NCBI RefSeq assembly: GCF_041060425.1
Contig: NZ_JAULBC010000003.1
Span: forward strand, 124,001-188,000
DNA: 64,000 nucleotides
Origin: Danxiaibacter flavus
Lineage (GTDB): Bacteria; Bacteroidota; Bacteroidia; Chitinophagales; Chitinophagaceae
Direction: 5' to 3'
The notes under the pieces were generated by a model, which was given only the letters and a program-made list of their open reading frames with translations, ran no database searches and was not told the DNA's origin. Shown in pieces: positions 43,166-52,944 of the stretch. The position numbers were made by a program, and so were the translations under genes. Numbering within the stretch: position 1 is the stretch's first letter; the number at the start of each line of letters is the position of its first letter.

Positions 43166-43885
43166 ATGAAAAAGATTTTATTTACAGTTTTAACAGCAAT
43201 CGTTTTAGTGAACAGCTACGGACAGGATAATACCTCAAAGCAAAGACTAATTAATGTAAACGGCACAGCGGAATTGGAAGTAGTGCCTGATGAAATTTAT
43301 GTACAGGTTGAATTAAAAGAGTATGATAAAAAGGGTGCAGGTAAAATAGATATTGAGACCATAAAAAACAAATTCCTGGAAGCTTGCAAAAGTATTGGGC
43401 TGACAGAAAAGGAGATTAGCGTGCAGAGTTATTCCGGCTATGATAATAATTACTGGTGGGTGAAGAAGAACAAAAAACAAAACCCTGATATGAAGGCAAG
43501 CATTACTTATTCTATCAAGATCGCTACTGTGAAAAAGATGGACGAACTGGTTGATAAACTGGATGACGAAGCCACTCAGAACTTCTATATCTCTAAAGTT
43601 TCACACAGCAAACTGGATGAATACAAAAAACAATTGAAAATTCAAGCATTAAAAGCAGCCAAAGAAAAAGCAAATTATCTTGCTGAAGCAATAGGTGAAC
43701 ATGCAGGTGAAGCTATCGTGATCAATGATGCAAACGAAATGTCGCAAATCCCTCAACCACGCATGTATGCTGCAAACGTAATGTATAAATCTGCTGAATC
43801 AGATAAATCAGTTCCTGCACTAGATGTTGATTTCAAAAAGATAAAATTGCAATTCGAGGTATCTGCGTCTTTCGCCCTTAGATAA
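43166..43885 (+). CDS. SIMPL domain (DUF541) secreted protein
   Basis: Protein of 239 residues with a signal peptide (MKKILFTVLTAIVLVNSYGQ). The mature part matches the SIMPL/DUF541 family: RLINVNGTAELEVVPDEIYVQVELKEYDKKG near 27-57, a long Lys-rich helix region, then ALKAAKEKANYLAEAIGEHAGEAIVINDAN near 171. The family is periplasmic and of unclear function. The TAA stop (43883-43885) is the first TAA of a GTAAGAC repeat array. Confidence 0.86.
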   Translation: MKKILFTVLTAIVLVNSYGQDNTSKQRLINVNGTAELEVVPDEIYVQVELKEYDKKGAGKIDIETIKNKFLEACKSIGLTEKEISVQSYSGYDNNYWWVKKNKKQNPDMKASITYSIKIATVKKMDELVDKLDDEATQNFYISKVSHSKLDEYKKQLKIQALKAAKEKANYLAEAIGEHAGEAIVINDANEMSQIPQPRMYAANVMYKSAESDKSVPALDVDFKKIKLQFEVSASFALR

Positions 43886-43974
43886 GACCGTAAGACCGTA
43901 AGACCGTAAGACCGTAAGACAAGAAAAAGACGTGTAAGATAGTAAGAAAGTAAGATAGTAAGATAGTAAGAGAT
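43884..43974. repeat. GTAAGAC-family array (forward)
   Basis: Four perfect units of TAAGACCG (period 8) followed by diverged copies (TAAGATAG), beginning with the stop codon of the SIMPL gene. An inverted array follows at 44009-44056. Confidence 0.88.
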
Positions 43975-44008
43975 TGCATTTTGGCAACCTGCTCCACTTA
44001 CAACAGCC

Positions 44009-44056
44009 CTCTTACGATCTTACTGTCTTACGTGTCTTACATGTCTTCCGGTCTTA
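44009..44056. repeat. GTAAGAC-family array (inverted)
   Basis: CTCTTACGATCTTACTGTCTTACG-type units, ending with the TAA stop of the convergent acyl-CoA dehydrogenase gene (44054-44056), which reads TAAGACC on the minus strand. The pair could form a two-sided terminator between convergent genes. Confidence 0.85.
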
Positions 44057-45208
44057 TTTCAGGATGCTTCTGCCGATCACAATTCTTTGCACTTCGCTGG
44101 TGCCTTCGTATATCTGCGTGATCTTGGCATCGCGCATTAGGCGCTCTACATGATATTCTTTTACATAACCATATCCCCCGTGGATCTGTACGGCTTCAGT
44201 TGTGGCCCACATTGCGGTTTCCGATGCATATACTTTAGCCATGGAAGAGCTTAGTGTGTAGTCCTGGTGCTGATCTTTCTCCCAGGCAGCTTTGAGACAC
44301 AATAAACGCGCAGCTTCAATCCGTGTTGCCATATCAGCCAGTTTAAACTGAATGGCCTGATGATGCATGATCTCCTTTCCAAAAGCTTTTCTTTCTTTGG
44401 CATAATTAACTGAGAGTTCATAGGCGCCGCTTGCAATGCCCAGCGCCTGCGATGCAATGCCAATTCGTCCGCCGGCAAGTACTTTCATAGCAAACGTAAA
44501 CCCGAATCCGTCATCCCCTATCCTGTTTTCTTTTGGAACTTTTACATCATTGAAGTGTATAGAATGTGTATCGCTACCTCTAATGCCCATCTTGTTTTCT
44601 TTGGCTCCAACGGTTACTCCCGGCCATTTTTTTTCTACGATAAATGCATTAATCCCTTTAGGACCTTTTGCAACATCGGTTTGTGCCATCACCACATATA
44701 CACTTGCACTGGAGCCGTTTGTTATCCAGTTTTTCACGCCGTTTAACAAGTAATGATCGCCTTTGTCTTCTGCCGTTGTATGTTGGCTCGTCGCATCACT
44801 ACCGGCTTCCGGTTCGCTTAATAAGAATGCACCGATGTACAGGTCGCCGTCTTTTATTCCACGCGCCAATGGAGTAAGGTATTGTTGCTTTTGCTCTTCT
44901 GAGCCGTAAGTTTCAAGGCCCCAGCAAACGAGACTGTTGTTGACACTCATACACACGCTTACACTTGCATCAATTTTACTTATTTCTTCCATCGCAAGCA
45001 CATAACTAATAGTATCCATTCCGGCACCACCGTAAGCAGGGTCTACCATCATTCCCATAAACCCAAGCTCAGCCAGTTGTTTTACCTGCTGCTTGGGAAA
45101 TATCATCTTTTCATCACGCTCAATTACGCCCGGCAAGCACTCGGTACGTGCAAAATCGCGGGCCGCCTTCCGGATCATTAAATGTTCTTCAGAAAATACG
45201 AATTGCAT
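44054..45208 (-). CDS. Acyl-CoA dehydrogenase
   Basis: FAD enzyme for the first step of beta-oxidation. From the ATG at 45208 (MQFVFSEEHLMIRKAARDFAR) it has 384 residues, typical length. FAD and substrate motifs are visible: GAFLLSEPEAGSDATSQ near 126, NGVKNWITNGSSASVYVVMAQTD near 156, MGIRGSDTHSIHF near 205 and QIHGGYGYVKEYHVERLMRDAKITQIYEGTSEVQ near 339-372. The catalytic Glu of the YEGT segment fits short-chain dehydrogenases; chain length specificity is inferred. Convergent with the SIMPL gene. Confidence 0.93.
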   Translation of the reverse strand: MQFVFSEEHLMIRKAARDFARTECLPGVIERDEKMIFPKQQVKQLAELGFMGMMVDPAYGGAGMDTISYVLAMEEISKIDASVSVCMSVNNSLVCWGLETYGSEEQKQQYLTPLARGIKDGDLYIGAFLLSEPEAGSDATSQHTTAEDKGDHYLLNGVKNWITNGSSASVYVVMAQTDVAKGPKGINAFIVEKKWPGVTVGAKENKMGIRGSDTHSIHFNDVKVPKENRIGDDGFGFTFAMKVLAGGRIGIASQALGIASGAYELSVNYAKERKAFGKEIMHHQAIQFKLADMATRIEAARLLCLKAAWEKDQHQDYTLSSSMAKVYASETAMWATTEAVQIHGGYGYVKEYHVERLMRDAKITQIYEGTSEVQRIVIGRSILK

Positions 45209-45548
45209 AACTGTAGCTTTGTATAAAAGTAAAAATAACAATCATTAGTTGCGAACAGCAACTATTTTTAAAAATTTATTAATTTATTTTGCTTTGTTTG
45301 CAATTAAAACGTAATTTTATCGGCGATACTGAATTCCTCTTCAAAAAGCTTGTCCAATCTCCTCATTAACCATTGCTGAAATCTGATAAGCCTGAAATTT
45401 AACAATTACCTTATCCGTACGAACTATACTGGTTGAACTGTTTTCAATTTTGAACAAAGCAACTGTTTGGCGTAACGTAAAAATTATGCTGGGCAATGTA
45501 TTATATAAAGATGTTTAATTGATCCTATCGATGAACCAAACTCCAAAA
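45209..45548. other. Spacer upstream of an orphan terminator
   Basis: About 340 bases without a credible ORF, followed on the plus strand by a strong terminator. No clear TAnnTTTG promoter was found on the plus strand, so a small RNA here is only a possibility. Confidence 0.35.
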
Positions 45549-45582
45549 GCCACTGACATTTTTATGCAGTGGCGTTTTTTTT
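45549..45582 (+). terminator. Orphan intrinsic terminator
   Basis: GCCACTG (45549-45555) and CAGTGGC (45567-45573) form a 7-bp stem followed by G and eight T. No plus-strand gene lies upstream, since the nearest gene is divergent. Confidence 0.75.
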
Positions 45583-45616
45583 GAAACACGGCGACACGAC
45601 GACCGATGTATCACCC

Positions 45617-45722
45617 AGACATTGCAATATCATGTACAGACGTTGCAATGTCATGTGGAGACGTTGCATTGTCATGTGGAGACGTTGCAATGTCATGTGG
45701 AGACGTTGCATTGCAACGTCTC
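45617..45722. repeat. 21-bp tandem repeat ending in a palindrome
   Basis: Four and a half copies of a 21-bp unit (AGACGTTGCAATGTCATGTGG) at 45617-45637, 45638-45658, 45659-45679 and 45680-45700, then a partial copy. The last copy forms a perfect inverted repeat with arms GAGACGTTGCA (45700-45710) and TGCAACGTCTC (45712-45722). It lies just after the GH16 gene stop. Confidence 0.92.
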
Positions 45723-45742
45723 TTCTAGCCATTCGTAATTCG

Positions 45743-46606
45743 TTATTTTTTTTTCTGATAGACCCTCACATAGTCCACCTCAAACTTATTGGGAAATGGC
45801 GTGTCATTAGTAATATCTCCACCATTATCTCCGGCCATCGCGAGATCCAGTAATATGTAATGAGGTTGTTTAAAAGGATTGATGCCAGATTGATCTTTGT
45901 TGTTGAGCTTGCTCAGCGCCACCTTATTCAATAGCACATCATCTACAAAAAGGCTTATACTATTTTCATCCCAGTCCATGCGCCAAATGTGAAAAACCGA
46001 TGCCCACTGTTTGCCACCCATGGAATCTACTTTGTAGCGGTTGGAATACCATTCTGCTTTACCATTTGTATCAAGGCATGCAATATTAGCCAACAGCATG
46101 TTGCGATAATATTCCATGATATCAATTTCGCCGTTTGCCGGCCAGTTGCCCTTTGTACCAAGTGTCCACCATGCGGGCCACAACCCTTTACTTATGTCAA
46201 TGCGCCCGCGCATTACAAAACGTCCGTATTGCCAGCTTTGCAAATGAGATGTGTTTATACTTGCAGAAGTATACTCAATAAACGCACTTTTTTTACGCCA
46301 GTCGCCACTACCGGCTTCATAACGAGGATTGCCTTTATGTTCTTTGCGTGCTTCAATGATCAGTATACCATTTTTGCAGTATGCGTTTTCTTCCTGGTAC
46401 CACTGTGCCTCATGGTTTCTTACAAATCCTCTCTCATATCTCCAGTTAAGTGAATCAGGTCTGCCATCTTTATCAAACTCATCTGCCCATACCAATTTGT
46501 AGCCATTGTTATCAGCCGGGCTGGCAGCCATTTTCGTCTGCCCGTATGCACTACAGCCAATTAAACATGTCATGATTATCGCAAACGCAGATCTTTTTAG
46601 TTGCAT
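45743..46606 (-). CDS. Glycoside hydrolase family 16 (endo-beta-glucanase/laminarinase-like)
   Basis: Secreted endo-acting glycosidase of 287 residues, with a signal ending near LIGCSAYGQ (a possible lipobox Cys at 18). The catalytic motif is GEIDIMEYYRN near residue 157, with Glu nucleophile and acid/base two residues after the Asp. Flanking aromatic segments such as LWPAWWTLGTKGNWPANGEID and HIWRMDWDENSISLFVDD fit GH16 laminarinases or lichenases. The substrate is inferred to be a beta-1,3(1,4)-glucan. It is divergent from susC by about 1 kb and likely forms a small utilisation locus with it. Confidence 0.9.
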   Translation of the reverse strand: MQLKRSAFAIIMTCLIGCSAYGQTKMAASPADNNGYKLVWADEFDKDGRPDSLNWRYERGFVRNHEAQWYQEENAYCKNGILIIEARKEHKGNPRYEAGSGDWRKKSAFIEYTSASINTSHLQSWQYGRFVMRGRIDISKGLWPAWWTLGTKGNWPANGEIDIMEYYRNMLLANIACLDTNGKAEWYSNRYKVDSMGGKQWASVFHIWRMDWDENSISLFVDDVLLNKVALSKLNNKDQSGINPFKQPHYILLDLAMAGDNGGDITNDTPFPNKFEVDYVRVYQKKK

Positions 46607-47661
46607 CTTTTCTTAGTTGATTTTAAAAGAATGCGAAGGCAATTTCTTCTATGGCGCTAAGATATTGTGGCATTTATAATGCTATGCGGGAAAATAATAA
46701 TAATCGTCGAAAATACATTTATTCAACTGATAGCAATAAGATTGCTCCACACATGTTCCTTGCTGAAAACCCTGATCACACCATTGTCGTGTCTCTGTTA
46801 CATGACTTGAAATGCCTGTTCATAGCATTTTTAAAAGGCATTCGCAGCTAAGAATCCGCATTTCACAGAAAACAATTGACAAGTGGTCGTTATTTTTAAA
46901 AGCGAGTTTTTTAAAAACCTAAGTTTAGTTTATAAAATATTTGAAAACGCATTTCAAATATTTTAATTGTCAAGGCTTTTATATGAATTTATATAAGTGC
47001 GTAATCATTTTTATAAAAGTCTGTTATACCATAACCGAAATAAAATTGTGTCAGCTTATGAAAATAAATTAATCACCAACTAACTGGTCTCCGGTCTTTT
47101 TATCTTATTCTAGCATTACCTGCCCTCTGCTGAACCGGAAATCAACAATCGTTTTTCCCCTTGCTGCAAACAAAATTGGGCTGTGCAAATCTGGTTTTAT
47201 TGATCAGTTTACCAGTCATCCCGACGTGAGAAATCTAAGGTCCAAAATCATTTATTGATTGTCTTTAGACAAGAACTGTAGTAGATGTCAGTTTACAATA
47301 CGTACTCTTGAAACTACTATTGAACGGCGTCCTGGTGTATGGTGATTCCTTCTTAAAATCATTTTAAAACATCGCCCAAATGTTTTAATGACAACCGGTG
47401 GTATTGAACGGTTGCGCTATTGTTTTCCCAAAAGTCCCGCCAGTAATGTGTTGCCCGCCTTGTGCTTTATTTATTCGTATCTGAAAAAATAAACACGAAG
47501 GATAATATTGAATGATTTGCCGGTGAGAACAATTGAGCTGCCTGTAGTGATGTATAATGTCGCTAAAATATATTGCCTGTAATCATTGTAGTAACGATCT
47601 GCCCCTGTCTGTAGCACTAAATCTCTGTTTTTATTCACTAATTCTATCTAAACAAATTGCT
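46607..47661. other. 1-kb divergent spacer between GH16 and susC
   Basis: Contains one strong structure, the 13-bp inverted repeat at 46934-46964, and otherwise AT-rich sequence. No ORF longer than a few dozen credible codons and no full promoter match was found. This long leader or control region probably holds both promoters. Confidence 0.5.
46934..46964. promoter_or_regulatory. Perfect 13-bp inverted repeat
   Basis: AAAATATTTGAAA (46934-46946), loop ACGCA, TTTCAAATATTTT (46952-46964). Either a protein-binding palindrome for control of the glycan locus or an AT-rich hairpin. No U-tract or G/C stem suggests a terminator. Confidence 0.6.
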
Positions 47662-50600
47662 ATGAAGAAAAAAACAATCAATCTATTGCTTTGTTTGCTG
47701 TTTTGCTCATGGTGTTGCGTTGTCCACGGGCAGCAGACATCCGTGGTTTCCGGCACAGTAACTGATGAAACGGGAAAGCCAATTCCCGCAGTTAGTGTAT
47801 CTGTAAAGAACAGTAAGACAGCCGTAATAACAAATGAAAGCGGCAAATTTACCATCAACAGATTTCCTGCGGGAGGCGTATTAGTGGTTTCATACATTGG
47901 GTTTGAAACTAAGGAAATTGCTACACCTGCAGATGGAGTAAACATTACTTTAAAAGCAACAACTTCCGCTCTCAATGATGTTGTTGTAACTACTGCATTA
48001 GGCATCAAGAGAAACACGAGAGCTTTAGGCTACTCGCAGGAACAGGTGAAGGGATCTGAAATAACAAGATCCAATGCACCCAATGTTATCAATGCATTAA
48101 GTGGTAAAATGGCAGGCGTTAACATCACAAGCCCCAACGGCGTTGATGGTGGTAGTACGAGAATTGTAATTGGAGGAAACAATACACTTACCGGAGATAA
48201 CCAGCCGCTGATCATTGTTGACGGTATGCCGATGGATAATACCATTCCGCAAGCGGCACAGGACGTAACAGCACCCAAAGACTGGGGAAGTGCAATCAAC
48301 CTGATCAACCCGCAGGACATTGAAGATATGACGGTATTGAAAGGTCCAGCCGCTGCCGCGCTATATGGCGGTCGCGGAGCAAATGGGGTAATATTGATCA
48401 CTACCAAGAAAGGTTCTCGCAGAGAAGGTTTGGGTATAGATTATAATGTTGGATATAAGGTGGTAGACCCATACCGTTTTGTAAAAATGCAAAATGAATA
48501 TGGTGCCGGAGGTATGGTATCACTGAACGCACCGCAATATGTTACAGACGCACAAGGTAATCCTGTTCTTACTGATGGCTGGGTTGGCATGTTTGCTGAT
48601 CAGAAAAGCGGTACAGGCCCTTATGGGATTGATACGTGGAACCAGGTTAGCTGGCCTGGATCAGGTAGTTCATGGGGACATAAAATGGACGGCACTGTTA
48701 TTAAATGGTGGGATGGTACAATGAAAGCCGATGTACCACAGCCAGACAATATTACTTCATATTACAGAAACGGTAGCCAGTTCACCAACAACGTAGCCGT
48801 TTCAGGCGGTAATGAATGGGGAACGTTAAGAGCATCATACACAAATTTGAGTAACACTGCAATTATTCCCAACTCGGATTACAAGCAAAATTCTTTTAAC
48901 CTGGGAACTACTTTAAAGCTTACAAAAAGAGTAAACATTCTCGTTAACGCTTCTTATTATAGCAATGTATACCATAATGCACCAGCATTAGGCAATACCG
49001 AATCAGGCCTGCAATCAAACCTGATTTATGCTTACGGAAGAAACTACAGAGGTGCTGCAGATAATGGCAACTATCGTTTGCCCGATGGATCTCAGAATAA
49101 ATTCCCCGGATTCCCCTGGGCTGGTAATGGTAGTGCGCAATATTTATACTGGAACACTTACGCCAATAATGAGACTGTTACAAGAAGAAAGCTGATTGGT
49201 TCGGCACAGTTAAACTACGAAGCAACAAGTTTTCTTAACCTGATGTTCCGTGCAAGTTTGGATGCGAACAACAATGAAGATAAAGCCATTAACGATCCAA
49301 CTGATCCCACAGGAACATTGGGCGGAAAATATGCTAACGGCATGACAAGAGATAACGCAACTAACTTTGATTATCTCGCAACATTACACAAGGATAATAT
49401 CTTTAGAAGCGATATCAATGCTAAGTTTTCTGCCGGTGGTACATTTTACAAAAGATCTTCTTACGGTATTTCCGGAACAACTAACGGTTCCACATATGCA
49501 ACACCTTACCTCACCTATTTCGGTAACTACAGCGGAACAGTTCAGCCAGGACAGGTTCCTACAGAAAGCTGGTATGATAAAGAGCTGAACTCCGTTTATG
49601 GCTTCCTTAACTTGTCTTACAAGAATTTTCTTTACCTCGATGTAACAGGAAGAAATGACTGGTCTTCAACATTACCTAAAACGCAATGGTCCTATTTCTT
49701 CCCCTCATTTGCGGCAAGCTTCATATTTACGGATGCATTTCATATTGATCCGTCAGTGTTAAGCTTTGGTAAGTTAAGAGTAGCCTGGGCTGAAGGTGCC
49801 GTTGATGTACCGCCATATGCTATTAATACTATCTATAATCCGGGCAGCTTTGCAGGTGTTCCTACATCAAGCCTGCCAGGTGCATTGCCTGCATTTAATT
49901 ATAAACCGCAGATTAATAAAACCGCAGATTTCGGTATTAATTTAGGCTTCCTTAAAAACAGGATTAATTTAGACTTCCGTTATTATCATGGCCGTTCTAT
50001 TCAACAATTGCTGAACTCTCCGCTGCCAATTACATCAGGCGTTTCAAGCATTATCGTAAATACCGGTGTGCTGGAAAATTCGGGAACAGAAATGATTGTC
50101 AGAGCGAAAGTATTGGACAATCCTTCCTTTGGTTGGGATGTTAGCTTCAATATGTCAAACAACCAAAACAGGTTGTTATCACTTACACCTGGTGCAGACC
50201 GCGTAGACCTGAACAATCTTTGGGGCGGAAGTGGTGTGTATATCTCAGCGGTTGTGGGTAAACAGTTCGGAGCCATTTTATCATACGATTATTTGTATGA
50301 TGCCAATCACCAGAAATTGTTGCAGGATGAAGCAATGATCCAGAAAAATTTTGGTGTTGACGCAGCTACTGCCGCAGCCATGAAAGGAACCATGTACCAG
50401 GCAACAACCGCAATTGTACCTATCGGAAATGCAACGCCAAAGTTCAGAGGCGGTATAACCAATACATTTACATTTAAAGGAGGTTTTTCTCTTAGCGCAT
50501 TGATCGATTGTAAGATTGGTGGCGATATGTGGTCTGGTACTTATGCTGCTACAATGCAACAAGGTACCGCACCGCAAACACTCACCGAAAGAAATGGTGG

Positions 50601-51033
50601 CGGATTGCCTTACACTTCACCCGACGGTAATACTTCTAATGTTGGTGTAATTCTGCCCGGCGTTTATGCTGATGGCAAGGAGAACAGCACTGTTGTTCAT
50701 TACTACTACAAATACATGCAGTATGGTGTATGGAGCAGCGGCCCCAATAACAGCCAATGGATACACAGCACAGGCGTGATGAAAGACACGTGGTATAAAT
50801 TAAGAGAAGTTTCCGTTAACTATAATATTCCCGACAGAATTGTAAAGAAGACAAAAGCATTCCAGGCTGCATCTGTTTCACTGGTTGGTCGTGATTTATT
50901 TTACCTGTACAGTTCATTACCAAACAACATTAATCCCGAAGGTTCTAATGGTGCCGGTAATGCACAAGGTATTGAGTTTGCATCCTTACCTGGTGTACGT
51001 TCATTTGGTGCACAGTTAAGGCTGTCATTCTAA
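47662..51033 (+). CDS. SusC/RagA-type TonB-dependent outer-membrane transporter
   Basis: Outer-membrane importer of 1123 residues from the ATG at 47662 (MKKKTINLLLCLLFCSWCCVVHGQ). A carboxypeptidase-like beta domain (SGTVTDETGKPIPAVSVSVKNSKTAVITNESGKFTINRF) opens the mature part. The plug (residues about 105-230) has the SusC signature DVVVTTALGIKRNTRALGYSQEQVKG and VIVDGMPMD-like loops near 190. A 22-strand barrel with repeated aromatic-ended strands ends in LRLSF. It pairs with the SusD gene 42 bases downstream. The substrate is probably an oligosaccharide made by the GH16 enzyme, inferred from position. Confidence 0.95.
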   Translation: MKKKTINLLLCLLFCSWCCVVHGQQTSVVSGTVTDETGKPIPAVSVSVKNSKTAVITNESGKFTINRFPAGGVLVVSYIGFETKEIATPADGVNITLKATTSALNDVVVTTALGIKRNTRALGYSQEQVKGSEITRSNAPNVINALSGKMAGVNITSPNGVDGGSTRIVIGGNNTLTGDNQPLIIVDGMPMDNTIPQAAQDVTAPKDWGSAINLINPQDIEDMTVLKGPAAAALYGGRGANGVILITTKKGSRREGLGIDYNVGYKVVDPYRFVKMQNEYGAGGMVSLNAPQYVTDAQGNPVLTDGWVGMFADQKSGTGPYGIDTWNQVSWPGSGSSWGHKMDGTVIKWWDGTMKADVPQPDNITSYYRNGSQFTNNVAVSGGNEWGTLRASYTNLSNTAIIPNSDYKQNSFNLGTTLKLTKRVNILVNASYYSNVYHNAPALGNTESGLQSNLIYAYGRNYRGAADNGNYRLPDGSQNKFPGFPWAGNGSAQYLYWNTYANNETVTRRKLIGSAQLNYEATSFLNLMFRASLDANNNEDKAINDPTDPTGTLGGKYANGMTRDNATNFDYLATLHKDNIFRSDINAKFSAGGTFYKRSSYGISGTTNGSTYATPYLTYFGNYSGTVQPGQVPTESWYDKELNSVYGFLNLSYKNFLYLDVTGRNDWSSTLPKTQWSYFFPSFAASFIFTDAFHIDPSVLSFGKLRVAWAEGAVDVPPYAINTIYNPGSFAGVPTSSLPGALPAFNYKPQINKTADFGINLGFLKNRINLDFRYYHGRSIQQLLNSPLPITSGVSSIIVNTGVLENSGTEMIVRAKVLDNPSFGWDVSFNMSNNQNRLLSLTPGADRVDLNNLWGGSGVYISAVVGKQFGAILSYDYLYDANHQKLLQDEAMIQKNFGVDAATAAAMKGTMYQATTAIVPIGNATPKFRGGITNTFTFKGGFSLSALIDCKIGGDMWSGTYAATMQQGTAPQTLTERNGGGLPYTSPDGNTSNVGVILPGVYADGKENSTVVHYYYKYMQYGVWSSGPNNSQWIHSTGVMKDTWYKLREVSVNYNIPDRIVKKTKAFQAASVSLVGRDLFYLYSSLPNNINPEGSNGAGNAQGIEFASLPGVRSFGAQLRLSF

Positions 51034-51075
51034 AAGTTACTTAACTCAATTGTTAACAGAAAAATTGATCATTAT

Positions 51076-52686
51076 ATGAATTCTTCTAAAAGAATATTCG
51101 CATACATACTGGCAGGGACTTTTTTTGCAAGTTCCTGTACAAAAGACTTCCAGGAACTAAACACAACACACGACAAACCAACTTCAACAACGGTGCAACC
51201 GTTAGTGAACCAGGTGATCAGTACATTATTTCTGCGAGGTCAGGAGCAGGCATCTATACACAACGACTATTACTACGTAGCTACGCAGTTGGGTGCAACA
51301 ACAAGTGTTTCGGGTTATGTACTGTCTAACGGCGTTAACGATATATGGAACGATTACTATAGTACGCTTCAAAACCTGAACCTTGGCATTGACAAAACAA
51401 ATGAAGTTGATGACAAGGAGACGATGAACAACATAAAGGCTGTGTTGTATATACTCAGAGCATATAAAACATTTCGCGTTACGGATCAGTTTGGTGATAT
51501 CCCCTATTTTAATGCCGGCAAGGCATATGCTGGCAATGTGGCCAACTTCAGGGTTGGATACGACCCACAACAGCAGATCTATGATTCATTGTTAAATGAC
51601 CTTAGCTGGGCCGTTAACAACATCAACACAAATGCAGATGCCGTTAGTTCCGGGGGTAATCCTTATATCGTGCTGGGATCATTCGACACATTCTTTAAAG
51701 GTGACATGAGCAAATGGTTGGAGTTCGGAAATTCATTGCGTCTTCGTTATGCCATGCAGATGGTGGAAAAGGATCAGGCAAAGGCAACACCGGTTATACA
51801 GGATGCCTTAACCAAACCATTGATTGCCGACGGAGAAGATGTAGGTATGTGGCCAGCATCTTTGGGTGGATATGATCTTTGGGTAAGATGGTGGAGCTTT
51901 TCTTCCGGCGGTGCGGGCTTTGTACGTATGAGCTCAACCATGTGGAACATGGTTTCTGACGGAACCACAGATGAATCCATTTTTGATCCCAGGGCCAAAC
52001 TGTTTGTTGAGCCTAACCAGGCCGGCAAATGGGCGCCATATGTAATAGGAAAAAGTAGCGGAGACAATGTGAATGCATATTTCTCCGGTACAGACCCTTC
52101 TCAGAAAAATGATTGTCTCTTCTCTCCTTTCAACTGGTACTTGGTTAGAGATGAATGGTATTTACCTGAAGTGATATTTGCGGCATCTGAAGTACATTTC
52201 CTAAAAGCTGAAGCATACGCTCGCGGATTGGGTGCAGCGCAAAATATCAACGATGCCCAAACAGAATATAAAGCAGGGATTACATCGTCTGTAAACTTCT
52301 GGTATAATATGGTTAAAGGTGCAAACAATGTAAGTGGGCTTACCTGGGCTTCCGCGGCGCCACCACCGCCAACCAGTGCGCAAATGGATGCCTTATTTGC
52401 GAACAAAAAAGTGGCATTTACAGGCGCGGCTGCAGATGCTGTAACAAAGATCTACGCACAGGAATGGTTATCTTATTTCAGGCAACCATGGCTTGCTTAC
52501 AATTTGTGGAGGAGAACCGGTAACACCCCTGTTGATCCGAACAGTGCTCCTTCAGCTACATATAAAACATTCTATCGTTTGCCATACGCCCAGGATGAGG
52601 CGGTAAACAATGCCGATAACTACAACGCCCAAATTTCTAAAATGGGCGGAAATAATTCGGATATTAAAGTTTGGTGGATGAAATAA
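51076..52686 (+). CDS. SusD/RagB-type glycan-binding lipoprotein
   Basis: Cell-surface lipoprotein of 536 residues. The signal ends in FFASSCTKDFQELNTT with lipobox Cys near 21. The mature part belongs to the SusD-like group with TPR helices that lid the SusC barrel. It carries AVLYILRAYKTFRVTDQFGDIPYFNAGKAY near 122-151 and a C-terminal region with YAQEWLSYFRQPWLAYNLWRRTGN near 460. It directly follows susC, completing the pair. An intrinsic terminator at 52712-52747 ends the unit. Confidence 0.94.
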   Translation: MNSSKRIFAYILAGTFFASSCTKDFQELNTTHDKPTSTTVQPLVNQVISTLFLRGQEQASIHNDYYYVATQLGATTSVSGYVLSNGVNDIWNDYYSTLQNLNLGIDKTNEVDDKETMNNIKAVLYILRAYKTFRVTDQFGDIPYFNAGKAYAGNVANFRVGYDPQQQIYDSLLNDLSWAVNNINTNADAVSSGGNPYIVLGSFDTFFKGDMSKWLEFGNSLRLRYAMQMVEKDQAKATPVIQDALTKPLIADGEDVGMWPASLGGYDLWVRWWSFSSGGAGFVRMSSTMWNMVSDGTTDESIFDPRAKLFVEPNQAGKWAPYVIGKSSGDNVNAYFSGTDPSQKNDCLFSPFNWYLVRDEWYLPEVIFAASEVHFLKAEAYARGLGAAQNINDAQTEYKAGITSSVNFWYNMVKGANNVSGLTWASAAPPPPTSAQMDALFANKKVAFTGAAADAVTKIYAQEWLSYFRQPWLAYNLWRRTGNTPVDPNSAPSATYKTFYRLPYAQDEAVNNADNYNAQISKMGGNNSDIKVWWMK

Positions 52687-52711
52687 TAAGCTTAGTTGTT
52701 TTTTTTCTTCG

Positions 52712-52747
52712 AGGTCGTCTTATTGTTATAAGGCGGCCTTTTTTTTT
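52712..52747 (+). terminator. Intrinsic terminator of susC-susD
   Basis: AGGTCGTCTTAT (52712-52723), loop TGTT, ATAAGGCGGCCT (52728-52739): a 12-bp stem with two G-U pairs, followed by a run of about nine T. Confidence 0.9.
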
Positions 52748-52944
52748 ATAGTTAACGACTAAGTTTTGGAGAAGTACGATTTACGAAGTACGAAGTACCT
52801 GGATTTAAGCTGGCTTTATTTTTTGCGCGTTCGTAGGGGGCATTGAGGCATATCATTCAATGCAGTTTTCTTTGAAGTTCGAAGATCTTCTCTGTGCAAG
52901 TCTGTGACTTCTCCGTGAAACTCTGTGTAACTGTATTTTCGTTA

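Noticed and set aside
7845..43975. Possible CRISPR array made of the 7-8 base repeats
   Set aside because: Repeats are too short, have no unique spacers of 25-40 bases, and no cas genes are near.
45569..45853. Plus-strand ORF with Arg-Arg-Cys and Met-Trp repeats (94 codons)
   Set aside because: It is a translation of the 21-bp tandem repeat and runs antisense into the GH16 gene; the repetitiveness comes from the DNA repeat, not from a protein.
46651..46851. 66-codon plus-strand ORF upstream of susC
   Set aside because: Composition is typical of non-coding AT-rich DNA, the start is weak, and no relative or motif was recognised.
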